From positions 1,541,501 through 1,605,500 of the forward strand of contig JAFEUB010001102.1 in the NCBI GenBank assembly GCA_024529925.1: a stretch of DNA of 64,000 nucleotides. Reading direction: 5' to 3'. Of this stretch, positions 37,531-49,754 are shown piece by piece; the first letter of the stretch is position 1; each line of letters opens with the position of its first letter. The DNA comes from Ophthalmolycus amberensis (Eukaryota > Chordata > Actinopteri > Perciformes > Zoarcidae). A model generated the notes under the pieces. The model was not told the origin of the DNA, did not search any database, and was given only the letters and a program-made list of their open reading frames with translations. A program made the translations under genes and the position numbers.

Positions 37531-39235
37531 TTAAAACAATGTCCGTCCATTCTAAAATAAAGGCAATTTTCTCTCTTAAGAGCAGTTGGTATGACAGCTG
37601 AATATGTTACAATCAGTAGCAAGGAGAACAGAAGTGGGTTTTCATATTCCTTCATTCTGAAGACTCCATTTTAAAACAACACTGTTAAATGTTGTCTGTC
37701 GGGGTAAAGAGGAGTGGTGCCGTGGTTTTGTTTTGAGGCAAAGGTCTGATCATGAATGAATCCAGTGTGTAGAAGAGAAGATAATCTTTTGTGTAACAGC
37801 CTTTAATTAGGAGGGCAGGCAGGGGGGGCTGACTGAGAAGAGCTTGTTAGGGAGGTCCATGGATCTCTGCTTTCTGAAAAAGGCATTGGTCCACTGATTG
37901 GTTCTGATGAGACATGTTTTAGAAAGGCCCCTGGTTTTCGCAATGGAAGCGAAGAGACTGCTGTTGTGGCCATGACAACAGAATCCCCCATTCAAAAAGA
38001 GGCCCTGGGTTCTGATGACCCAGTATGGCAAGCTGACATGAATTACTGAGGACTGGCCATCCAATGATGGGCTGAGAACTACGCCTGTTCCTGTCTCTCA
38101 TTACTAGGCTTGAACAACCATAATGTAGTCAGAGCAAACAACAGGTGGATGTTTCTGTTTCATACATCCATTTCACTTCAGTGCAATGCTTTTGGGTGCT
38201 TTTTTTCCCAGAAACATACACACGAAGGTTTACTGCTGTGTTATTGGCTGTGCACTTCGTGCTCGTGTTAATCATTGATATTTACAACTGGAAGGCAATA
38301 TTCACAAGGAGGAACAAGTGCCAAAGGTCTCATCCAGACAGAAAGGAGAACCTCCTCGAATGTCGGCTGGTAAGTCTGATTGCTACGTTTCATATTTAGG
38401 TTTACCTTTTTAAGTGTTAGCGTGATGTTTTTAGTTACCATATAGCATGGTTAATGGTGCTGCTCTCTCCAATCTGACAGAGTAAACTATGTTGTACTGT
38501 ACTGTATAACTTTAGCTTACATTTATAGCTTACACTTGTCTTTTCATAGATACATATTTAAATTAAACAATTCTCAGAAGCATGGAAGTATCAAAGTGAT
38601 TCATCCACCGAAGTCCTAGCATTAACAATCAGTGTATTCTCATAATATTAATTGATCATTGCTTACGACATACAAAACCTTACCGGAAATGCAGATTCCA
38701 TTTTGTTTCTGGCTTTAAAGAAATAGAAGAAGAACTTAAGGTAACCTAGGGGTACTTTAAAATGATTACTTGTTGTTGTTGTTGTCTCTTGAAGATGAAC
38801 TTCATCTTGATGAGATTAAGGGGGTTTTGTTCCCTTGTGTTGCTCATGTTATATTCAAATGTTTCTAATGTACAACTTCTTGCTTACATTGAAAAACATT
38901 ATGTCATTAAATTCTCCAATTTAACATAATTTAACGCAAAGCAGGTCTCGTCTAATTACCTCCAACTGTATCAAGAGGAAATCACACAGGGCAGAAAGCT
39001 GACGCTGCTCTGTTCTCTCTGTCATGAAACCGTACAACATGCCATGAGACACTGCTCAGTGATATCACAACAGGTGGTAAAAAAACCTGCTATGATATTG
39101 TTAACGTGGGTGCGGCCATATGCAATATGCTGTTACATTTCAACCCATGATTGAGGCACATAAATGACTTAAATGTCTGAATTTTGAAGGTTACATCAGA
39201 ATAATCTATTTTTTATTTTGCTTTATAAGAATTGC

Positions 39236-39440
39236 TGATTATTGTTTCAATTAATCGATGAATAATTTAGCCAGAAAATTGTGAAAAATGCCCATCACAA
39301 TGTGAAGTCTTCAGATTGCTTGTTTAGTCCAACCAGAAGTCAAAAAAACTAAAAATAATTAATTTACAAAGATAATAAATCAGGAAAAAAGTATCAGAAG
39401 CCTCACATTTGACAAGTTGGAAGCTGAGTTGATCACTATT
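39236..39440. repeat. Dispersed ATTAATCGAT-type repeat
   Basis: Begins ATTGTTTCAATTAATCGATG, then AAAATTGTGAAAAATGCCCA and AGCCTCACATTTGACAAG. This layout is common in teleost genomes as a non-coding dispersed repeat. Shorter similar words occur near 10790-10830 and 62615-62645. Recognition is by eye only. Confidence 0.45.
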
Positions 39441-39646
39441 TTTCGCAGCATGGCTCTATGGATGGCAAGAAGGCCGGTCCAAATCTTTGGGCCAGACTGA
39501 AATTATGTTATTATAATTAATTGTTGAGTGGATGCAACAACTATTCAATAGCATTAAGTGTTAACACAGTATATCTAATTTGTTGTTGAATTGACTAATT
39601 GTATCAGCTCTACTTATCAGATTGCTCATTCTTTTTATTTGCAGAC

Positions 39647-42600
39647 ATGGAGGGGATCACAGGAGTTATGATGGTGTTGTGCCTTATTGGCTTAAGTAAT
39701 GGTGAGTATTTAGTTAATTTTATTGCAATTTTGTCATTATGTCTTTACTATGTGACATTCTACTTATACTGTGTTTTCTACAGCAAATACCAGTCCTACA
39801 ATCAACTCTGTTGTTTACAATGTGTGTGAAGACGCCCCCAAAGGTACAGTATATACTATGTGTGTGTGTGAATTTTTGAAAACCGTTTTTTGTTTCACTT
39901 TTGCATGATACCTGGACAAATACTGCATACATTTATTTATGTTCCACCAATGTTGTTTTCACAGGTGCCCACGTGTTTACTATAGACGCAACAGACGCAG
40001 AAAATGACCCATTGACGTATTCACTCACTGCGCCCAATACCGAATACTTCACAGTTGAGAGGAACACCGGGCGTGTATCAATCCAGACGGCACTGGATAG
40101 AGAGGTATGTGGCGTGGTGGAGTTAGAGATCCTTCGATTCTTCAATGGTTTCATTTGGATTCTGTCTTATTTCTGTCTTATTTTCTTTATTCTAGGTGTT
40201 TGGTAATGTAATGCCACTTGGAGTTGTTGTCGATGATGGTTCCAATAAAGTAAGTTTCAGTTAATGTTAATAATCCATTTATATCAGTTTGTTCATTGTA
40301 TTCAGAGTTCACCATGCAATGTTTTTCAGACACCAGAACAATTAACTATAATATTGGGAGACGCCAATGACAACCGACCCATATTCAGGAACACTCCATA
40401 TGACATTGAGATCGCAGAAGTAAGTCAAATGTATTGATTCTCTTAACCTATTTGTTCATCAGTTTGTCTTTTCTAGCATCAAACTGCCAATCCATCATGA
40501 TGTCAAAATTAGCCGACACAGTTGATAATGCTGAGAGATATTTGTGTGTTGAATTGTCGTTTGTTTTTCTGTCTTTGTTTTTATCCCCTTCCAATTTATC
40601 AGAACACCACTGTAAATGCGATTCTTTTTAGGGCAATGGCCACTGATGAAGACACTTCAAATAGTGGTGTTGTTCGATTCAGCATTGATGAAGTAAGCTT
40701 CTTTTGTAAATCATGTAATTGATTCATATCATATTCTGCTTTATTGAAGTGTAATTTATATGATATTTTCTAGGTTACTCCAAATGATGGAGTCAGTCTT
40801 TTTAGAATTGAACCCATAACTGGGGAAGTGAAATTAAATGGACAACTGAATTACACTTCATTGAGCACGTTCTATCGGCTGAAGATTAACGCAACTGTAA
40901 GTACCATGCAATAGTAAAACAATAGTTAGACATTTTGGGAAATGAGCTAATTTGTGTTCTTGCTGAGAGTTAGGTGAGAATATTGATGCCACTCTCATGT
41001 CAGGGAGTGGTGTCAATCTTCTCATTTATTAACTGTGGGCAAGATACTGAAGAAGCATATTTTTCAAAATGACGTACTTGGATTCAGTTGTTTTTCCCTA
41101 CATTTGTATATTTACCTTAACCATGACATGAAAAGTTTCAGGAGTAAAACGGGGTTCTGCTCTGTTGTGAATCTAAGGCAAAACTGATCTCTGAAGTGAT
41201 TCATTATTTCATTGGAATAAAAAAATAAATATTTTAACAAGACAAATAATGATGATAATTAAATGTTGTCTGATTTTGTATACATCACTTTACTAATCTA
41301 GAATTATTATTGTGGTAATAACATTATAGGATTTTGACAACCTTGTTTGTTTGCAACAGGATGGCGGAGGCAAATGTTTTTACAATACAACCAATTACTT
41401 CTCAAGCATCGCTTTTTCCTTCATTACGGTTACGGATGTCCCAGACCTCGACCCACAGTTCATTGGTATTCCCTACGTAGGGAGAGTTGAAGAGAACGCT
41501 CCCGTGGTAAGTGCAGATGCATTTTATTCTGAGCGCTGCGTTGGAAAATGTGACTTAACTGGACTGATGTTAATTTTCAAAGAGTAATTAGAAAGGAGAT
41601 GAATTACAACCAATATGTCGTCCAGTGCATTCCATTCAGTTGTTGCACATTTTCCTTTGTGTTACGTCTGCTTTTCATTCTGATGACGCTGCGTGTGCTT
41701 GTGTAAGCCCAGGATTGATGTATATCTTTAGCCATTTTGTGTGACAAAGCTGATGCAAATCTCGTTGTGATTTATACAAATCTACAGGCAGTAAGCCTGC
41801 TTTGAGTTGTGTGTGGATGTTAAACTCTTTTTTGTTTCTTTGCCAGGGCCATTCTGTGTTCAAAGTGACTGCCCTAGACCAGGACACAGGAGTCAATGAT
41901 GATATAATCTACATCATTCAAAGTAAGCTCGATCAAGCTCAGCTAGAACAATTTGTTCTTTGTACCGAGTGAGTAAGAAATGTTTTTGTTTCTTCCACAT
42001 TGTTTGACAGATTCCACAGCAGAGGGCCTGTTTGCAATCTCAGAAACTGGCGTCATATCTGTACGGTCGGATATTGACAGAGAAGATATTGGTGACACTG
42101 TTACCCTGACTGTAAAGGTACAGTTGGTTTTTTTGAGTAATACACCAATTCCTTCCGCTGTATGTAAATTTACTTTGTATCCATCTTGCATATATTTCCA
42201 GAGCAACACTTTTAAAAAAACCAACATTTTTTATCCCTGTTATTTCAGCTTTAACACTTAATACCATGAATGTTTGAATTACTTACATTCAGCGTCTTAA
42301 TAAGGCTTCATGGCTTCATCCTCCCTCCTGTGGCTCCTGTAATGAGAGACAAGGAGGCCAGAAAGAATACAAACGGTTTGTGAGGGAGGGTTGTGAGGAG
42401 TAGAAGATCTTTGTTCTTGAACATTATGCATATTAACTTCACTTATGTTGGAAACAGCCTCCTCTCAATCACAGCCCATGAGCACCCAATCAAAGAAAGA
42501 TGCCTGCTGCAGTCTGTGAAACATAACAGAAGATTATTATTGAGAACCTTATTTAATGAATTCATTTTTTGCAAATGTTGAGACTTAGTTTTTTTCTATT

Positions 42601-45600
42601 TTAGGCTACTGAGTCTAAAGCAAACATCCACGGGTTCCTAGCCAACACCATAGCAGAAGTACAGATCAACATCATCGACGTCAATGACAACAGGCCGCAG
42701 TTTTACAAATGTGGAGATGAGTGTGTGATGGAGAGTCACTTCACAGCAGAGGTTGTTGAGCACTGGTTGGGCTCTGTTTTTATCAACATGACTGTCAAAG
42801 ATCTGGATAAGGTGAGAGAAGAAATCACCCAAAAAGGGGACATTCTTCAACTAAAGTGAAATGAGTGAATTAAGAAATATTCTTTCATGGCTTTACACAG
42901 TTTGCCGAAACTTCTCTAACCCTGGAGGGGGATGACAAAGACGTATTTTCTGTGCAACCGCAATTTACAACGTCAGACAGCATCGTTCAGCTGCAGATCA
43001 AGGATCCCCAAAAACTGGATTTTGAAAAAATACAGCAAATGGTTCTGCAAGTGAGAACAATTAAATTTGAGTCTATGATCATAACAATTGTGACATTTTT
43101 CACCCTTTCGTTATCATATTTGTGATTTTTAAAGCACTTTGCCAGTCTGAGCTGCTTCCCATGCTTGTGTTATGGTGCAGGTCATTGCCACAGATGAAAA
43201 AGATCACACCTTCCATTCCACTGCAACAGTTACTATTAACATCAAGGATGCCAATGACAACAGCCCTACGTTCCTGCAGGACACGTATAAGTTGAACGTT
43301 ACTGAGCACTCTCCTGTTGGGACAACATTGGACACCTTAACTGTAAGTCCTTTACTATCTGGAGTCTTACTCAGACAGTCTTAACTTGCATGTAACAAAC
43401 ACGTAGCACTTGAGGAGCACACAATGTTTTTCCCCCTCAGGCAAACGATCCTGATACGATGGATCAAGGCAACATAACCTACAAGCTCCTTCCAGACAGC
43501 ATGTACGGCAAACCAGTTCGTCTGATAATTTGAACACAGCCACTGTGCAGCTGTTGCTGTCATGCTAACTGAGACAACACCACTGAAAAGTCTGTATCTG
43601 TGTTTCAGACTACCGTATTTTGATGTGGAGCCACGTACGGGCAAAGTTTACGTGAAAAACGCAACTCTGCTGGACCGTGAGGTCAGATCTCTGTATTCAG
43701 CCACTCTGCAGGCCAGAGACACAGACGGCAAGGCCGGCAGCACAGTGCTGGAGATCACTGTGACTGACATCAACGACAACGCCCCGATCATCAACAGAGA
43801 CAATTACCGGGAGTTTGTTAAAGAGGGTGAAGCGCTTGAACTTCGGATAGAGGTAACTGTGAGACAATAAGAGAACAGTTAATACCTCCAACTCTTAAGT
43901 GTCGGTGCTATACTTCACAGGATTAATGATATATTGTTATTTTCCGTATCGTTATAAACCTCAATCCCAGAGATTGTAACATAATGGAAAAGAAAAATTA
44001 CTTTACTGTCTTTACTTTAGGAGAAAGCGAGGAACCCAAAACTGTGTACTATTTTGGCCTACAGCCACCTATTTCTAAGTCTTTTGGCAATGTAGTGTAA
44101 TTGCAATATTTAGTAACTAATGTAGTTTCTTAACCATTTATTCTAATGTTTCTCACGTGGACAGGCAACTGATGCAGATGACTCTGATACCAAAAACAGT
44201 CAAATAGTGTTTGGCATCGTACCAAGCAAGTACAGTGATAACTTCACCATCGGCCCTGACACCGGTGTGTTAAGAAACAGCGGTGAGCTTGATCGTGAGG
44301 CCCTGGACCCGAAGCTGAACGGGATGATTGAGCTCAATGTAACTGCTACTGACAAGGGTACACCACCATTATCCACCATGGTCACCGTTATCATCAATGT
44401 AGAGGTAAATCTTCAACAGTTTAGTATTGGTGCTGTGTTGCTACTGAAGCTGCCACTCCTGGCAAAGATGATAACCATCCGTCTTTTCTTTTGATGCATC
44501 CCAGGATGTCAATGACAACACACCACAATTTAAAGCCTCCTCTTACAAATTCTCTGTCAAAGAAGGACAAAAAGGTCGGTATTTAACTTTGCAAAGCACT
44601 TTCAAGTGTTCATAATTATGTGGCTGGATTCTAATTATATTTTCGATCCAATCAGGTGCCTTTGTGGGTTCTGTTCAGGCTGAAGATTTGGACCAAACAG
44701 CAGAGTTTGACCGCATTTCTTTCAGCATTATTGAAGGAAGCTTTGGCAGCTTCATCATTCGCTCCTTCGCAGAGGAGCGGGGTTACAGGGGAAACATCAC
44801 TGTGGACCCCGACATTGAGCTGGACTACGAGAGTGCTCGCAAGCAATTCCGACTGCAGGTAGAGGCAACAGATCTGGAACAGAAGAAAGCCGTAGTGACG
44901 GTGGAGGTGGACGTGTTGGACGTGAACGATGAAAGGCCCGAGTTCAAGCCATCAGACCCAGTGACAGTGAAGGAGAACATCGCCGTTAGCGGGCCTGTTG
45001 GGAGCTTTACAGCGCAGGACAAAGATGGAAACCACTCACTGGTCTACGAGCTGGAATCCATCAAATGCAGATGCAACGGTTCTCTGACACCCTGCAGCTG
45101 GTTTATTCTGGATCCAACGGGGGAAGTCAGAGTCAACCCGGGGCACACTGTGGATTATGAAGAATGTGACCAGGTGCTGATGGAGGCTCAGGTGGTGGAC
45201 GAGTACACGGAGAAAGGAGAGAACAACAGCGTCACAGCAGGTTAGCACTGGGTTGTTGTACAGATAACAAAAGCAGTAAAAGCATTTACAGACCTGCACA
45301 CACATCTCATGTCATTTTACTTCATTTTTCTTTTGCAATATTTCAGGACAAATGGTGATCAACATTGAAGACATCAACGACAATGCTCCCGAATTCATTT
45401 TCTCAGATTCTGTATATGGTAAGTGTATATTTGAGATTCTATGGCTGTAATTTTATTTTATTTTAGCAGCCTTTGTTTGGCTTGTGACCCTTTAAACTAA
45501 ACTTCAAGCTGTCCCGCTCAACAAAAAGCATTACCGGTAGTCACAGTCAATGGACAAAGTAATTTAAACTAATAAACTTTATTTTGAGTTTTTAATCAAC

Positions 45601-48600
45601 ATTATAAAGTTCAATACATATTTTTTTTCTTTGGATTTCAGTTGTGGTGTCAGAAAGTGCAGGCAAGGGGACATCGGTAGCAGGAGTCACTGTGAGTAAT
45701 GAAAAACAAATAACTGACGTGATTTCAGCTTGTAAATGAGATATGCGACATGAAGTCTTGACATTCCCGCTGGTATCTCTCGCTGCTCTCAGGCTACAGA
45801 CCGTGACTCTGGAATAAATAGGCAGATTGAATTTAAAGTAACCGCAGTCCAATTCAGAGACACCAACAATCAAACAGGTAACACGAAGATTGTGTTCGAG
45901 GCCGTCACCACACAGCAAAAGGACATATATATTGGAATTATTCAGTGAGTACAAAGTCATTCATCAGCATCATAGTGCCATATCTCATTCTGCTCTCAAT
46001 AATTATTTGTGCTTTTCTCACAAGCTTTTGTGTTTACCGCTGCACTCGTTTTTATGTCTAAATGGAACCTGGACCAGAGCCTCTCTTTGAAAGGACTGTT
46101 CATCTTTATTGTTGGAAAGTTAATAAAACAACTACAAAGAAGCGCAAAATGACAAGAAAGAGACTAAAAACAACTACAAAGAGACTCAAAGTGACTTCAA
46201 AGTGACTTAAACGTGACTTCAAAACCACAGAGACGCAAAACAATTATAAAGACATGCAAAGTGAACAAAAAGAGACAATACGACAACAACGACAACAACC
46301 AAAGAACTATAAAGAGACATATTGCGACAACAGAGATGCAAACAACTACAAAAAACACAAAGAGACACAAAATGACGACAAAGAGACACAAGACAGCCAC
46401 AAAGGGAACTACAAAGTTGGCAGATGGACAACTACAAAGACACACAAAATAACTAGAAAGAGACACAAAATTGCCATCAAGACAACCACAAAGGCAACTA
46501 CAAAGAGTCACAGAGTGTCTAGAAGATGGACGACAAAGAGACACAAAAGGACTAGATAGATCACTACAAAGACAACTACAAAGAGACTGATAATATTACG
46601 ACCATGTGTATCTGTATCTCTGGGTGTCCTGTGTGTGAGGGGTGGGCTGGGCTTGTACATGTCTGTGCCAAGGGGGCCATTGTCTCACAATCTGCCCATG
46701 GCTGGACTGATTTCCTCCACATTCCACAGAACTAGCGAGGCACTTGACACATCACTGAAAGGGAAGTATTTGGTGACAGTAAGTGCAACTGACACCGGCG
46801 ACCTCTCCACCAGCACTGTACTGGAGGTGAGTGACTCAAACCATGCAGCTGGATTGTCATTCATATCAGACGGACAGTATGACTTCAGCCTGATTTCCTA
46901 CTTCTTATTATTTTTGCAGATTTTCGCAGTTGATGTATCATATCAAGTTCCACTTGCATTTACAAGACCCCAAGCTGTTGTTGAAGAAAGCATCAATGAC
47001 ATCACCAGGTACATGTCTCCATGCTATACTGTGTTTTAGTCAAATTTGAATCAGATGACACTGAATTAAAGATTTTCTCAATATTTGATTTATTTGACAC
47101 TTACATTTGTCATGTTTTACATCGGGGACTTGGCATTTTCTCTGATCTCTGAATTTCCAGAGCCCTTATGACTGTAACCAAGGCTGCTGTAGAAATCGCT
47201 TCCATCGGCGATGCTGAAGCATCCAGGCAAGCGCTCTTTTCTTATCACCTCTAAACTTGAATCACCATACATACAATTAAATGATGCGGTCTGTGAATAC
47301 AGATAAAGACCAATTTATGCCAACAGGAACTCAGATCATCTTCAACTCTTTGGTCGAATGCATATACTGCTGTCCGCTAGGTGGTGCCAGTGTCCCTGTA
47401 AACAACTATGTTGTTGAGGACAAATTATTTGCTGATAATTGTAATTGTTCATTTGGGGTGGCTATTTCAGGTGTATAAGTGAGTTGTGTTTTTCTCTCAG
47501 GGTTTCAGGTAACACCATCATAGTGGCATATTTTGTCTACTCCAACGGGACAGTTCTTACCACTGATGAAGTGATAAAGATGATCTCTGATGATTCTCAA
47601 CAATCTCTTGTACTTATAAACCTTGGCCTTGCGGACATTGTGAGTATGAGCAGTTTTAGAGTTTTTCTGAAACAGTCTCTTTTCTGTCATGTTGTACTTT
47701 CTTCAACTTAATTCAAGCAGCCTTACTGTCCTCTTGTTAATTGCCGGAGTAGATTTCCATAACTTCCTTTCCCGTTGTTGATGCATAACTTTCCACTGAA
47801 CTGGAAGAGATTTCCTTTTATACAGCACAGTGAGAAATCAGTACCTCTACTGTCAACTGCAACGGCTTTATTACCTTGTTTGTATCTGATTTACAATGCA
47901 GAGGGTGCAAACTTCCACAATAAACATTGATTGTTGTAAATGTACAACATATTGAGCCTCATTGGAAGCTAACATGAATGACAATTAGTTTGAAGTATGA
48001 TATAGTCATACATTCATTTAGTTTTATTATCACAATACAGTATTATCGTTGTACTTTAATTCGTGTCTGAGATTTGTTTAACCTAACCAAGCCAGGGTGA
48101 CGGATTTCTGGTTTGAATACCGAAATAATCACTACAATTGTATTAATCATTACCATAATTAACTATATTTTACTATAATGTACAAATAATAATAATCAGG
48201 ATGTTATGAGGAGTCTATTGCAGAAGAATTGTCAGTGAACTGACGGTTTTCATGTTTGTTTCATTACAGTATGTGTTAAATGAAACCTCATCGGTCCGCA
48301 GACAGGAGTATACTAAAGAGATTTCTTACTTGTGTTCCAGGGTAAGGCTCCTGTGATCAAAACAGAGACTGACCCTTTGAAGTACGGCCTGTTCGGGATG
48401 GTGGCCGGCCTCGTCGTCGTCATGGCCGTGCTCACCACTTCACTGATGTGCACTCGCAGAAAGTAAGAAGAGGGATTTGGAATAAAGTTAGGGACAGGAT
48501 GGAACGGGACAATTAACTATGAACCAAAGTTTATCCCGGTGAAGTTTCTCAAGAAGCATTTATCAAAAAACATCTTTGAAAGGTACTATGTCTGTTCACA

Positions 48601-49554
48601 AATCAACTCACTTCCCACTACAGCTACAGGAGGAAGCTGAAGGCCGCTAAAGCCATGAACTCTGCAGCCATGGTGACTTCTGACAACCAGAAAAGTGGTC
48701 CTGTGGTGCCGGGAACCAACAAGTACACCATGGAGGGGTGAGGAGACAACAGCGTTAACGAGATAAACGAATGAATAAATGACTTGAAATATGACACGTG
48801 TTTGTCTTCCTATGTATGTCATTATTAATGAACAGGGCGAATCCGGTTCTCAACCTCAACATCGACACAACCATGATCCTGGACATGGACGACGAGAGCT
48901 CAGACGTGGACAAAGTCAGGTGAAGAAAACCTCTCTGTGGCTGTCTGCACCATCTGTTGATAGCAGTTATTTGCTCCATCACAAGGTGGTGGCTCACAGT
49001 GACACACGACCTCGCGCTCCACTCTGTCACCGTGCTGGTTGATAAACTGGGAATGTTTCCAGCTGAACATTTTGTCACAGCGTGCTCATGACAGCGTGTT
49101 ATGATGGAGGACTGGCTCTCCAACGTTGGCATGTGACCTTTATTTACATCAAAAACCGTAACATGGATTTCAGGAAAAAAACAACAACTCTCTTTATGAA
49201 ATTCATGAATATGGAGATAACTTTGATCACTTTGTTTTTCTTTTTCCCACAACAGCCTGAACTCCCTGGACTCCATCAGTTATGAAAAAGATAAACCTAA
49301 CATGGTGAGTTGGCATTTTAAAGTCTATCTTCATTTGTATTAATTAGAATTGTATTAATTAGAATACGGCCTTATTTAAATACATGTCTGCTCCTCATTA
49401 GATGAGCATCCAGGAGGAGGAGGAGGATGACAGCAGGCCACCGGAGTACATTGAGCCTCTGGGTGCAGCCCTGGCCCAGCGGGGCCAAAAGAAAGGCTCC
49501 GACAATCCTCACATTGGTTTTAGTAACCCTGCATTCAGCACTACAGACCTGTGA
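39647..49554 (+). CDS. cdhr2: CDHR2 (protocadherin LKC), brush-border cadherin
   Basis: Thirty coding exons, total 3849 bp, 1282 residues (human 1310). Exons: 39647-39701, 39784-39843, 39965-40104, 40196-40249, 40330-40419, 40603-40692, 40774-40896, 41360-41506, 41847-41922, 42011-42117, 42605-42811, 42901-43050, 43181-43342, 43441-43502, 43609-43852, 44165-44404, 44505-44574, 44656-45240, 45347-45418, 45642-45691, 45793-45944, 46730-46826, 46920-47008, 47161-47226, 47501-47639, 48341-48462, 48624-48737, 48836-48919, 49256-49304, 49402-49554. Signal peptide (1-19), then nine cadherin repeats joined by calcium linkers: DANDNRP (about 114), DVPDLDPQF (about 231), DVNDNRP (340), DANDNSP (459), DINDNAP (565), DVNDNTP (670), DVNDERP (780), DINDNAPEF (897). 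A membrane-proximal region follows, then a transmembrane helix (about 1123-1146) and a cytoplasmic tail ending STTDL, a class I PDZ ligand. In mammals CDHR2 pairs with CDHR5 at microvillus tips and its tail binds harmonin. Confidence 0.95.
40921..41072. mobile_element. MITE-like element in cdhr2 intron 7
   Basis: Left end TAGTTAGACATTTTGGGAAA and right end AGCATATTTTTCAAAATGAC are imperfect inverted repeats. No coding capacity. The same terminal sequences flank the element at 49870-50097. Confidence 0.5.
46120..46600. repeat. Degenerate A-rich minisatellite in cdhr2 intron 21
   Basis: Repeated variants of ACAACTACAAAGAGAC and ACACAAAATGAC over about 480 bp, irregular unit length. Open frames across it are Lys/Thr-rich artefacts. 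Confidence 0.75.
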
Positions 49555-49747
49555 TGGATACGACGATGGCCTCGGATGGACATCATGTTGCTTCTCTGTA
49601 ATCAGTCAAACACATTGATGGTGTTGGATGAAGTCTTTGTGTCTCCAAGTAGCTTTCTGTAGTGACCAATTGTAATGAGTTATTAATATAATGCACAAGC
49701 TCAAGTGATGAATTTGCTATGTGAAAACATTAAATTCAAGGAATAAC

Positions 49748-49753
49748 AATAAA
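49748..49753 (+). terminator. Candidate cdhr2 poly(A) signal
   Basis: AATAAA 194 bp after the cdhr2 stop codon, first plus-strand hexamer downstream. Confidence 0.55.
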
Positions 49754-49754
49754 G

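Larger units (their letters stand above)
33451..39646. other. rnf44-cdhr2 intergenic region
   Basis: About 6 kb with no gene I can support. It contains dispersed repeats (37330-37530 and 39236-39440, listed separately) and simple AT-rich DNA. The cdhr2 ATG exon opens with an acceptor (TTTGCAG two bases before the ATG), so at least one non-coding cdhr2 exon and its promoter must lie in this region; I could not locate them. Confidence 0.5.

Noticed and set aside
38145..38399. 84-residue plus ORF with a membrane-like segment (LLAVHFVLVLIIDIYNW)
   Set aside because: No similarity I recognise, no start context or exon partners; kept as chance ORF in the rnf44-cdhr2 gap.
46197..46559. Cys/Leu/Phe-rich and Lys/Thr-rich ORFs in cdhr2 intron 21
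   Set aside because: They come from the degenerate ACAAAGAGAC minisatellite.
47360..47385. CTCF-like CCGCTAGGTGG in cdhr2 intron 24
   Set aside because: The match breaks after GGTGG (followed by TGCC), weaker than the two upstream sites.
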